A stretch of 25,393 nt of DNA from Lentisphaeria bacterium (lineage in GTDB: Bacteria; Verrucomicrobiota; Lentisphaeria; Victivallales; Victivallaceae), in the NCBI GenBank assembly GCA_900768515.1, contig CAAGDG010000055.1, positions 1 to 25,393 on the forward strand, written 5' to 3'. The notes under the pieces are model-generated. The model had not been told where the DNA came from, made no database searches, and saw only the letters and a program-made list of their open reading frames with translations. The position numbers and the translations under genes are program-made. Numbering within the stretch: position 1 is the first letter of the stretch; every line of letters starts with the position of its first letter. This document shows, piece after piece, positions 1-7,239 of the stretch.

Positions 1-1546
1 CCACCGGAGTGCCGGGGGGGAGGTCCTCCCGCTCCAGAAGTTCTGCCCGGGGCCGTGGCGCCGGTTCGTAGTTGACTGCCAGTTCCAGCATCGTCAGCAG
101 CGCCGGTTCGGTCCGGCGCCGGACGGCCGGGGTGGCGGCGGCCTGCGGAGTTCCCCCCTCCCCCGCGGGAGCCGCGGCACGCCCCTCGACCTGCGCAGCA
201 CCGCGCAATTCGGCAATGCGCCGATCCCGCATCCGGGTCTGTTTCAGAACCGCGAACAACGACTCCTCGCTGACATTCAGCTTCGCCGCGGCCTCGCGCA
301 CATAGAGTTCCAGTTCCACCTGACTGGTCACCTTTTCCAGATAACCGGCCACCTCGGCGGCGGCGCGTCCAACCCCGACCGGCGTGGTCATGTCGTAACG
401 GGAAGGCAGCGATTCGCAGAGCACGTCCAGCCACGGAACCGCACCTTCGACCGCCGCGGCAACCGCTTCCGCGCCGCCGTTGCGGAAAAGTTCGTCGGGA
501 TCCTTTCCGCCGGGAATCCGGATCGCCCGGATCTCCACCGACAGCGGCAGCAGAAGTTCCACCGCCCGCAGAACCGCCTTCTGTCCGGCCGCATCGGAAT
601 CGAACGCAAGACAGATCCGCGCCGCGTACCGTTTGAGAATCCGCGCCTGACTTTCCGTGAAGGCGGTCCCCTGCGGCGCGACCGCGCATTCGAAACCGGC
701 CCGGTGAAAGGCGATGGTGTCGAGCTGCCCCTCGCAGAGAATCGCCAGATTCCGCTCGCTCATCGCCCGGCGCGCCAGCGGCAGCGCATAGAGCAGATTC
801 CCCTTCTTGAAAACCGGCGTCTCCGGCGTATTGATGTACTTGCCCCCCATCGGATTCGCCTCCAGAGAGCGCGCGCTGAAACCGACCACCCGCCCCTGCT
901 CATTTTCGATCGCAAAGGTCAGCCGCCCCTTGAAATGGTCGAAACAGCGGCCGGTCTCCTCCTTGCGCCGGATGATCCCGGAACGGACCAGCTCCTCGTC
1001 GCTGTAACCGAGGGACCGCCCGTATTCGAGGCAGGCGGTCCACTCGTCCGGGCAGTATCCGATTTTGAAACGCTCCGCCACTTCGGCCGGAATTCCGCGG
1101 CGCAACAGATACTGCACCGCCGGTCCGGAGGGATCGCGCAGCAGCGAGGCGTGAAAGAATTTGCAGAAATCGTCATTGATCCGGTAGAGGCGTTCCCGGG
1201 CGCCGGCGCGCCGCTTCCCCTCGGCGGGATCGCCGCCGTCGCCGGATTCCGGAATCACCACGCCGACCCGCGCGGCCAGCATGTGCAGCGCATCCGGGAA
1301 ACCGACGTTCTCCTTTTCCATGAAAAAGCGGAAAACGTCCCCTCCCTTTCCGCAGCCAAAACAGTGGTAGGTCTGCCGGCCGGCGTCGACGTGAAAAGAG
1401 GGGGTCTTCTCCCGGTGAAAAGGGCACAGGCCCTTATAGGTGTTCGCTCCCGAACGCTTCAACTGCACGAATGTTCCGATCAATTCGACAATATCGCAAC
1501 GAGCGCGGATCTCTTCGATCACGTCCTTGGAAACACCGAACGCCAT
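1..1546 (-). CDS. dnaG: DNA primase DnaG (3' end outside window)
   Basis: Primase that makes RNA primers for DNA replication. The first 515 residues are visible; the C-terminal helicase-interacting part runs off the window edge. A CHC2 zinc finger is seen with ligands C41, H44, C62 and C65, followed by the primase core. The TOPRIM domain has the acidic residues expected for metal binding: E272 in an EGQLD motif, then D316 and D318 in a DSD motif. The ATG at 1546 has GGAG about 11 nt upstream and gives the usual N-terminus leading straight into the zinc finger. It lies 20 nt after the TPR lipoprotein gene and on the same strand as the znu genes, so it may be transcribed with them. That differs from the rpsU-dnaG-rpoD arrangement known in many bacteria. 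The family call is very secure; the operon membership is inferred. Confidence 0.97.
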   Translation of the reverse strand, partial: MAFGVSKDVIEEIRARCDIVELIGTFVQLKRSGANTYKGLCPFHREKTPSFHVDAGRQTYHCFGCGKGGDVFRFFMEKENVGFPDALHMLAARVGVVIPESGDGGDPAEGKRRAGARERLYRINDDFCKFFHASLLRDPSGPAVQYLLRRGIPAEVAERFKIGYCPDEWTACLEYGRSLGYSDEELVRSGIIRRKEETGRCFDHFKGRLTFAIENEQGRVVGFSARSLEANPMGGKYINTPETPVFKKGNLLYALPLARRAMSERNLAILCEGQLDTIAFHRAGFECAVAPQGTAFTESQARILKRYAARICLAFDSDAAGQKAVLRAVELLLPLSVEIRAIRIPGGKDPDELFRNGGAEAVAAAVEGAVPWLDVLCESLPSRYDMTTPVGVGRAAAEVAGYLEKVTSQVELELYVREAAAKLNVSEESLFAVLKQTRMRDRRIAELRGAAQVEGRAAAPAGEGGTPQAAATPAVRRRTEPALLTMLELAVNYEPAPRPRAELLEREDLPPGTPV

Positions 1547-1566
1547 GAGTGCCCGTCTCTCCGGAA

Positions 1567-2322
1567 TCAGTTCCCCAGCCGCGCCAGACGGGACTCCACC
1601 TCACGACGAAGCCGGGCGAAGTCGGCCCGGTTTTCCGTCAGCGCCAGAAACTTCCGGTAAAAGACCCGGGCATTCCGCTTCTGTCGGGTGTAACGCTCCA
1701 GGAAGGTCCCGGTATTGAGCACGATCATCGGATCGTTCTGCCCCTGCCGGCACGCTTCCAGAAAGAAATTCTTCGCGGACCCGTAATCGCCGCGGAGTGT
1801 GCAGCTGACGCCAAGTTGATTGTTCAACGCGGGTTGCTCACTCCATTCGGGATTCTGACGCAGCTCCAGCAGATAGTTGTAGGCCGCCGCCGGCCGGATC
1901 CGCATCATCACGTTGGCCAGCAGCACCAGCGTATCGGGATCGCCCGGCGACAACTTCTGCGCAAGCAGAAGCGCCCGCAACGCATCGGTGTTGCGGGTCG
2001 GATCGGCGGCGTAAAGCCTTCCCAGAGTATACTGGGCCGGAAAATTGTCGCGATTCAGTTCCGTCGCCTTGCGCGCCGCGTCCAGCGCCCGGTCCCGTTC
2101 CCCAAGCCGCTCCCAGGCAATCGCCTGCAATACCTGGGCCGCAGCGTTTCCGGGAGCCAGTTCCGACGCCCTGCGCGCCAGCTTGAGCGCACCGTTCCAA
2201 TCTCCAGCCGAAGCCCGGGCGCAGCCGGAGGCCAGGCACTCCTCCGCGCTCCCGGGACCGCAGCCGGCTGCGAAGCATAACGCCAGTGCACCGATTGCCG
2301 CCATCATGCAGAATCTTCTCAT
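1567..2322 (-). CDS. TPR-repeat lipoprotein
   Basis: A 251-residue predicted lipoprotein. The N-terminus MRRF is followed by a hydrophobic stretch and a lipobox ending FAAGC, so the lipidated cysteine is C21. The rest is alpha-helical with tetratricopeptide-like units (for example the AxxxGDWNGALKLA and GERDRALDAARKA stretches, and a later RGDYGSAKNFF unit), which usually act as protein-protein scaffolds. The ATG at 2322 is preferred over a TTG at 2340, because GAAGAGG sits 7 nt before the ATG and the signal peptide then starts normally. It follows znuB by 24 nt and precedes dnaG by 20 nt. Its partner is unknown; its position gives no clear reason to tie it to zinc uptake or to replication. 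Confidence 0.85.
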   Translation of the reverse strand: MRRFCMMAAIGALALCFAAGCGPGSAEECLASGCARASAGDWNGALKLARRASELAPGNAAAQVLQAIAWERLGERDRALDAARKATELNRDNFPAQYTLGRLYAADPTRNTDALRALLLAQKLSPGDPDTLVLLANVMMRIRPAAAYNYLLELRQNPEWSEQPALNNQLGVSCTLRGDYGSAKNFFLEACRQGQNDPMIVLNTGTFLERYTRQKRNARVFYRKFLALTENRADFARLRREVESRLARLGN

Positions 2323-2346
2323 CGCAAAACCTCTTCCCAAAAAATA

Positions 2347-3192
2347 TCACCGCCTGCCCCGCCGGGCGGCAACCGCCAGAGCCGTCACATAAACCAGGCA
2401 GGCCAATACCACGATCACCGGGCCGGAAGGCATCCGGTACCAATAACTCAGAAGGAGTCCGGCTGTCACGAACAGCCAGCTTGCCACCGTCGCCGCCGCC
2501 ATCATCGACCAGAGGTGACGGGTGAAACAGCCGGCCGTCGCCGCGGGAAGCGTCAGAAGCGCGATCACCAGAATGATTCCGACCACGTTGATCATCAGAA
2601 CGATGGTCAGCGCGGTCATCGCCAGAAGCGCAAAATAAATCAGCTTGACCCGAACACCGCGCAGTTCGGCAAACGTCCCGTCAAAGGACATCGCCAGAAT
2701 GTTGTTGTAGAAAAGCACCGTCGGCACCAGAATCAGAATGTCGAGCCCCAGCGTCATGTAGACCTCGTTCCGGGTCAGCAGCAGAATATTTCCGAACAGA
2801 TACCCCTGCCAGTCCACAAAACCGGGTGTCCGGTCAAGAAACAGCAGACCGAGCGCCATTCCGAACGCCCAGACCACGTTGATGATGGTGTCCTCCCGTT
2901 CCCGGGCGCAAATGCTGACCACCCCGACCAGCAGCGCGGACGCGACCGCGCCGACCACCGCTCCGAGCGTCGGAGAACACCAGTGCCACATCAGAACCCG
3001 CTGCAGAAACAGCGCGACGCCGACACCGCCAAGCGCCGCATGAGCGCTGGCGCCGGCAATCGAGGAGATCCGGCGGGTCACCACCAGCGTACCGATCACG
3101 CCGAGCGCCAGGCTCGACAGGGCGCCGACCAGAAGCGCATTGCGCAGAAACGCCATTTCCGGACGGAAGAGATCACTCCAGAACTGCATCAT
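2347..3192 (-). CDS. znuB: zinc/manganese ABC transporter permease (ZnuB-like, ABC-3 family)
   Basis: A 281-residue polytopic inner-membrane permease of the ABC-3 family, which moves divalent metal brought by a ZnuA-type binding protein. It is almost entirely hydrophobic segments, compatible with eight or nine membrane passes. It contains the family's conserved early region (RRISSIAGASAHAALGGVG, where the ISxxxxxxSHxALxG pattern of this family has Ala in place of His) and a long hydrophobic C-terminal half. The start ATG at 3192 overlaps the znuC stop codon and has GGAGG 7 nt upstream; a second in-frame ATG at 3189 is the alternative. Neighbouring znuC and znuA complete the transporter. Zinc rather than manganese or iron is inferred from the histidine-rich ZnuA and cannot be proved from sequence. 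Confidence 0.92.
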   Translation of the reverse strand: MMQFWSDLFRPEMAFLRNALLVGALSSLALGVIGTLVVTRRISSIAGASAHAALGGVGVALFLQRVLMWHWCSPTLGAVVGAVASALLVGVVSICAREREDTIINVVWAFGMALGLLFLDRTPGFVDWQGYLFGNILLLTRNEVYMTLGLDILILVPTVLFYNNILAMSFDGTFAELRGVRVKLIYFALLAMTALTIVLMINVVGIILVIALLTLPAATAGCFTRHLWSMMAAATVASWLFVTAGLLLSYWYRMPSGPVIVVLACLVYVTALAVAARRGRR

Positions 3193-3974
3193 CGCTCCGC
3201 CTCCTTCGCATGGCCGCCGTGTCCACAGTTGCAGAAACAGGAGTGGTCGTGTTCGATCAGGTTGACCTGGTGATGGTAGACCTCGTTGGCAGTCTCGGCG
3301 CTGAATGCGCCGGCGCGATGAACGGTGACCCGCCGGTTCACGCAGATGACCAGGTCGATCTCGCGATTCACGAATCCGAGGTCGTGAGAGACGGTCAGAA
3401 CCGTCATCCGCTGCCGGAGTTTTTCCAGGGTACCGTAAAACTGCTCCTCCGCGCCGGGATCGATGTTGGCGGTCGGTTCATCGAGCAGAAGAAGTTCCGG
3501 TTCGCACGCGAGCGCGCGGGCGATCAACACCCGTTGCCGCTGTCCGCCGGACAACGCCGCAAAGCTGCGGTTGGCCAGCGACTCAATACCGACTTCGGCC
3601 AGCGCGGCGCGGGCGGCCGCCCGATCGGCGGCATCAAAACGCCCCCAGAAGCCGCGCCGCATCCGCCCCATCAGGACCACTTCGACCGCGGTGACCGGAA
3701 AAGCGCCGTCAAGCTGATGATACTGCGGCATATAACCGATCTTCGAACGGGCCGCGACCGGGGAGACTCCAAACACCTCAATCGCGCCGGAACTCGGAGT
3801 GAGCAACCCGAGCAGCAGGCGCAGGAGCGTACTCTTGCCGCCGCCGTTGGGTCCCACAATGCAGCCTGACTGCCCCCGCCGGACCGTCAGGTTCACATTT
3901 TCCAGAATCGGGGCACACGATTCATAGCTGAAATTCATCTCCTCGATCCGGATGATATTCTCCTCGCGGCTCAT
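3189..3974 (-). CDS. znuC: zinc/manganese ABC transporter ATPase (ZnuC-like) with His/Cys-rich tail
   Basis: A 261-residue ABC ATPase that powers metal import with the ZnuB-like permease. The Walker A motif GPNGGGKS is at 41-48, the signature LSGGQ at 141-145, Walker B LLLLDEP at 161-167 and the H-loop histidine at about 197. All catalytic motifs look intact. The last 30 residues are unusual: H234, H235, H242, H244, C246, C248, C250, H252 and H255 form a cluster that could bind zinc. The start ATG overlaps the znuA stop in an ATGA, and the stop overlaps the znuB start, which points to translational coupling. Metal specificity is inferred from the operon. Confidence 0.94.
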   Translation of the reverse strand: MSREENIIRIEEMNFSYESCAPILENVNLTVRRGQSGCIVGPNGGGKSTLLRLLLGLLTPSSGAIEVFGVSPVAARSKIGYMPQYHQLDGAFPVTAVEVVLMGRMRRGFWGRFDAADRAAARAALAEVGIESLANRSFAALSGGQRQRVLIARALACEPELLLLDEPTANIDPGAEEQFYGTLEKLRQRMTVLTVSHDLGFVNREIDLVICVNRRVTVHRAGAFSAETANEVYHHQVNLIEHDHSCFCNCGHGGHAKEAER

Positions 3975-4918
3975 TCCTGCTTTGCAGCCTCCCGCTGAAA
4001 CCCTCTCTTCAGAGCGTCGGCCATACCGCGGACATTCCCGGTCAGGTCGTGCGCGAGCGGATCGAGTCCGGCAACTTCGCCGCCGAGCGCGTCGGCCAGC
4101 GCCCGGGAGCTGGTCGGATTGAACTGCGGCTGTACAAACACCACCCGCACACCCGTCTCACGGGCGCGCCGGATCACGTCGGCCAGATGCCGGGGCGTCG
4201 CCTCGCGGCCGCCGAGTTCCACCGCGACCTGACGGAGCCCGGACATCCGCGCAAAATATCCGAAAGCCGGATGATAGACGAAGAATTCGCGCCCGCTCCA
4301 CGGGGCAAGTTCTTTTTTTACGTAACCGTCGGTTTCGGCAAGTTCCTTCTGCAGGGCGGCAAGATTCCGGCGGTATTCGTCGGCGTGTGCGGGGTCCGCT
4401 TCGCAGAGCGCGGCGCAGATGTTCGAAGCGATCACCGCGGCATTCTCCATCGAAAGCCAGACATGCGGATCCAGTCCGTCATCGCCCTCGTGACCGTGAC
4501 CGCCGCCGGGCTCGTCGTGGTGGTGCGCGGGATCGGTACAGCCGGCGCCGTCAAACGGAATGCGGTGAACGCCTTGCGTCACGTCGACAATCCGGGTTTT
4601 TCCGGATGCGAGCGGGCGCACGAGCGCGTTCTCAAAATTCATTCCGGTGGTGAAAAAAAGCCTGGATGAAGCTGCTCCGCGGATATCGTGCGGCCCCGGC
4701 GAATAGTCGTGCGGACTGCGTCCCTCGGGCAGGACGCAATGCGATTCAATGCGGTCCGCGCCCACCCGGGCGGCAAGAAAATCGATCGGCGGCAGTCCGC
4801 TGTAAACCGCGATCCGCCCATTCTCGACGGCATCGCCGGAATCGGAATCGCCGCAGCCTGCCAATGCCAGCGCAGCGCAGATACCCGCGCACGCCAGTTT
4901 CAAAACTTTTTTCAACAT
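3971..4918 (-). CDS. znuA: zinc-binding lipoprotein of ABC uptake system (ZnuA-like)
   Basis: A 315-residue solute-binding protein of the cluster A-I family that captures metal outside the inner membrane and delivers it to ZnuB. A lipoprotein signal peptide ends in LAGC with C22. The expected metal ligands are visible: H70 (RSPHDY), H152 (LDPHVW), H216 (YHPAFG) and D286 (GLDPLAHD). A histidine-rich loop at 132-143 before the second ligand is typical of zinc rather than manganese members. The start at 4918 is chosen because GAGGAGG lies 8 nt upstream; an in-frame GTG at 4927 falls inside the spacer. It is the first gene of the operon and sits behind a promoter with a possible operator. Confidence 0.94.
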   Translation of the reverse strand: MLKKVLKLACAGICAALALAGCGDSDSGDAVENGRIAVYSGLPPIDFLAARVGADRIESHCVLPEGRSPHDYSPGPHDIRGAASSRLFFTTGMNFENALVRPLASGKTRIVDVTQGVHRIPFDGAGCTDPAHHHDEPGGGHGHEGDDGLDPHVWLSMENAAVIASNICAALCEADPAHADEYRRNLAALQKELAETDGYVKKELAPWSGREFFVYHPAFGYFARMSGLRQVAVELGGREATPRHLADVIRRARETGVRVVFVQPQFNPTSSRALADALGGEVAGLDPLAHDLTGNVRGMADALKRGFQREAAKQE

Positions 4919-4947
4919 CGGGAACACCTCCTCGCAACCGGCGTAAA

Positions 4948-4958
4948 AAATGTCATTT
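4948..4958. promoter_or_regulatory. palindrome at znu transcription start (candidate metalloregulator operator)
   Basis: An 11-bp palindrome AAATG-A-CATTT (minus strand) begins 4 bp downstream of the znu -10 box, so it covers the expected start of transcription. AT-rich palindromes containing GAAATG are typical of Fur/Zur-family operators, and znu operons are usually Zur-controlled. The palindrome is seen; the regulator is inferred, and no zur gene lies in this window. Confidence 0.45.
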
Positions 4959-4962
4959 CAAT

Positions 4963-4991
4963 AAGATATTCCCGGGGGAAGCGGTTGTCAA
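4963..4991 (-). promoter_or_regulatory. promoter of znuA operon
   Basis: The -35 box TTGACA (4986-4991) is a perfect match, followed by a 17-bp spacer and the -10 box TATCTT (4963-4968), reading on the minus strand. The expected start point lies about 35 nt before the znuA ATG, leaving room for its ribosome binding site. Confidence 0.75.
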
Positions 4992-5006
4992 ATCCCGGGC
5001 TGTTGT

Positions 5007-5061
5007 TTTCCGGAACTTAATCCATGGAAAATTCCGAAACTTTCCGGAACCTGGTTTCCAT
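5007..5061. repeat. nested inverted and direct repeats in divergent intergenic region
   Basis: The 10-bp sequence TTTCCGGAAC occurs at 5007-5016 and again at 5041-5050, 34 bp apart; each contains the palindrome TTCCGGAA. Around the second copy, ATGGAAA (5024-5030) pairs with TTTCCAT (5055-5061), with a smaller inner inverted repeat (TTCCG at 5032, CGGAA at 5045). It lies between the divergent znuA and SDR promoters and is compatible with a regulator binding site. Nothing else was recognised in the 4992-5104 stretch. Confidence 0.4.
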
Positions 5062-5104
5062 ACTGTCGAAAATGGTTTATCCCGGTATTTTTTTCGGAAA
5101 AAAC

Positions 5105-5132
5105 TTGCATTTAGTGAAAAAAGCTGTATAGT
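5105..5132 (+). promoter_or_regulatory. candidate promoter of SDR gene
   Basis: A -35-like TTGCAT (5105-5110), a 16-bp spacer and a good -10 box TATAGT (5127-5132). The -35 is weak, with only TTG conserved. Transcription would begin near 5139, giving a leader of about 55 nt. The leader has no strong Shine-Dalgarno sequence before the ATG. Confidence 0.55.
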
Positions 5133-5193
5133 TAAGCCTTATGTCACGTTAAAAAGTTAACTGAAAGTATAAGAAAAACAGTCGGGTATTTGG

Positions 5194-6357
5194 ATGAAAA
5201 AGATCTTTCTGACCGGAATCACCGGTTTGGTCGGCAGCGCGTTTGTTGTCGCACTGCTCAGAGAACGGCAGGATTGCGAAATCGTCTGTCTCGCTCGCAA
5301 GTCCGCCGTCAAGAGCGCAGAAGAAAGGGTTGGAGAGATCATCCGCAGCGAATGCGAATTCGACGGCTGCCCCGAGCTGGCGCCCCGGGTTCTGGAGTCG
5401 GTCAAGGTCATCGAAGGCGACGTGGTCGACCTCGATCCGCAGGCGATGAAGGACCATCCGCTGCTCAAGGATACCGACGCGGTGTTTCACTGCGCCGCCG
5501 ACGTCAATCTCGGCAAGGACCCCACCGGGCGCACCTTCCGGATCAACTACAACGGCACCAAAAACATGGTGGAGCTTGCAAAGCTCCTCAAAGCAAAGGA
5601 GTTCCATTACGTCGGAACCGCCTACATCGCCGGTAAGCTGATCGGGACCGCGATGGAGAACACGCCTGTCGATCACGGGTTCAACAACCCCTATGAAGAG
5701 AGCAAATTCAAGGCGGAGATGCTGGTACGCGCCTCGGGAATCCCCTTCACCGTCTACCGTCCGGCGATCATCACCGGACGCCGCTCGGACGGCCGGATCC
5801 GCAAGCCGCTGGCCTTCTACCGGGTGCTGGAGTTTCTGGGAAAACTCAAGAGCCATTACTGCGCGAAGCATGGGATTTCCCAGACCGACTGGGCCAAGCT
5901 TGACATCAACTTCGCCACGGTTCCGTCGGAGCACGTCTACTTCGTGCCGATCGACTATGTGCAGGAGGCGGTTACCGCGCTGTTCCAGCTGCCGGTCTCC
6001 AATCAGGCCTACCACATCACCGGCGACAGTCCGGTGACCACCCGCCAGATCGAAGACACCATCTGCAGCATCCTGCGCCTCGACGGAGTTTCGGTCGGGG
6101 TTGACAACGTCTCACAGTCGGCTGACAGCAAACTCATGGCCCGGTTCCTCGGGGACCTCTTCCCGTACTTCTCGAGCGACATCGTCTTCGACCAGAGCAA
6201 TGTGCGCAAGGCGCTCGGCCCCGGCATCCTCGACTGGGAGTACGGCACCAAGGGGCTGGAGACGCTGATCCGCGCCTTCTATCTGGACTACTTCCCGAAT
6301 GTGGAGTGGTTGCAGGTACTGGCCAAAACCAATGCGGACCGTGCTCCCATCCGCTGA
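5194..6357 (+). CDS. extended SDR-family NAD(P)-dependent oxidoreductase (thioester-reductase/epimerase type)
   Basis: A 387-residue extended short-chain dehydrogenase. The nucleotide-binding glycine motif TGITGLVG is at 7-14, an NYNGTKN motif at about 118-124, and the catalytic Y167-x3-K171 (YEESK) follows T142 in a GTAY motif. The mix of motifs, and the long insert and C-terminal substrate region, recall NAD_binding_4 members (fatty acyl-CoA or carrier-protein thioester reductases) as much as sugar epimerases. The substrate cannot be read from the sequence. No carrier protein or ligase gene is adjacent. The ATG at 5194 is followed at once by the Rossmann strand, as expected, although its ribosome binding site is weak. 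It appears monocistronic, because a terminator follows 23 nt after the stop. Confidence 0.85.
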   Translation: MKKIFLTGITGLVGSAFVVALLRERQDCEIVCLARKSAVKSAEERVGEIIRSECEFDGCPELAPRVLESVKVIEGDVVDLDPQAMKDHPLLKDTDAVFHCAADVNLGKDPTGRTFRINYNGTKNMVELAKLLKAKEFHYVGTAYIAGKLIGTAMENTPVDHGFNNPYEESKFKAEMLVRASGIPFTVYRPAIITGRRSDGRIRKPLAFYRVLEFLGKLKSHYCAKHGISQTDWAKLDINFATVPSEHVYFVPIDYVQEAVTALFQLPVSNQAYHITGDSPVTTRQIEDTICSILRLDGVSVGVDNVSQSADSKLMARFLGDLFPYFSSDIVFDQSNVRKALGPGILDWEYGTKGLETLIRAFYLDYFPNVEWLQVLAKTNADRAPIR

Positions 6358-6380
6358 GCGGATCCAGGCGGTTCTTTGTC

Positions 6381-6420
6381 AGGACGGCGGAGGATGGAAT
6401 CCGTCGTCCTTTCTTATTTT
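6381..6420 (+). terminator. Rho-independent terminator after SDR gene
   Basis: A 10-bp stem (6381-6390 with 6401-6410, one G-T pair) with a 10-nt loop, followed by a T-rich tract TTCTTATTTT. It lies 23 nt after the SDR stop and ends 6 nt before the next gene's ATG. Confidence 0.8.
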
Positions 6421-6426
6421 AATCAA

Positions 6427-7215
6427 ATGAAAATCATTGACTTCCACACACATTACTATCCGGACAAGGTCGTGAAGAAGGCGCTGAGCGCGGTCCAGGG
6501 GAAAATCCCGGTCCACACCGACGGCAGCCGCGACGGACTGCTGGAATCGATGCAAAAAAGCGGAGTCGATGCGTCGCTCAACCTGACCCTGGTCAACAAT
6601 CCGGCCAACGCGGAAAGCATCAACCGCTGGGCGGCGGCGGAAAACGCTGCGCCGATCTGGCAGACCGGTTCCGTGCACCCGGCCCAGCCGGATCCGGCGG
6701 GAGCGGTGGAGACCATCGCGGCGTCCGGACTTCGCGGACTCAAATTTCATCCGGAATACCAGGATTTTGAATTTACCGATCCCCGTCTCTTTCCGGTCTG
6801 GGAGCGGTGCATCGACCTCGATCTCTTCGTAGTCACCCATGCCGGCTACGATGTCATGTTCCGGGAGCCGTGGCATACCGATCCGGTTCGCCTGGCGGAG
6901 TTTCACCGCCGCTACCCGCGGCTGAAGCTGGTGCTCGCCCACCTCGGTTCGATGGCGATGTGGGACGAGGTGGAAGAACATCTGGCCGGACTCCCGGTCT
7001 ACCTGGACCTCGCGTTTGTAACATCGGCAACCATCGAACCGGAACAGCTGCTGCGGATCATCCGCCGCCACGGAGCGGAACGGATTCTTTTCGGGAGCGA
7101 CACGCCCTGGTGCGACCAATCCGTCTGCGTGGACTTCATCTCTTCCCTGCCGCTGGCGGAAGAGGAGCGCGAATTGATTTTTCACGGCAACGCCGAGCGG
7201 CTGCTGAAACTCTGA
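6427..7215 (+). CDS. amidohydrolase family protein (Amidohydro_2 type TIM barrel)
   Basis: A 262-residue metal-dependent hydrolase or decarboxylase-like TIM barrel. Metal-site residues are seen in family order: H7 and H9 (DFHTH), K106/H108 (GLKFHPE), H138 (THAG), H162 (LAHLGS) and D215 (GSDTPW). This pattern fits the Amidohydro_2 (PF04909) family, whose members act on varied lactones, amides and carboxylates; the substrate is unknown. The ATG at 6427 is preferred because the barrel's first strand (MKIIDFHTH) starts there. Starts further upstream (TTG 6376, ATG 6394) would lie within or before the terminator hairpin. There is no Shine-Dalgarno sequence; a TATTTT at 6415-6420 could be a -10 box giving a leaderless message. 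It converges with the next operon, only 24 nt away. Confidence 0.88.
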   Translation: MKIIDFHTHYYPDKVVKKALSAVQGKIPVHTDGSRDGLLESMQKSGVDASLNLTLVNNPANAESINRWAAAENAAPIWQTGSVHPAQPDPAGAVETIAASGLRGLKFHPEYQDFEFTDPRLFPVWERCIDLDLFVVTHAGYDVMFREPWHTDPVRLAEFHRRYPRLKLVLAHLGSMAMWDEVEEHLAGLPVYLDLAFVTSATIEPEQLLRIIRRHGAERILFGSDTPWCDQSVCVDFISSLPLAEEERELIFHGNAERLLKL

Positions 7216-7239
7216 CGGTTCCGCGGGCACCGAAGCGCG

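Noticed and set aside
6376..6426. Longer amidohydrolase from the TTG at 6376 or ATG at 6394
   Set aside because: The extension would run through a terminator hairpin and adds residues not typical before the MKIIDFHTH start of this family.
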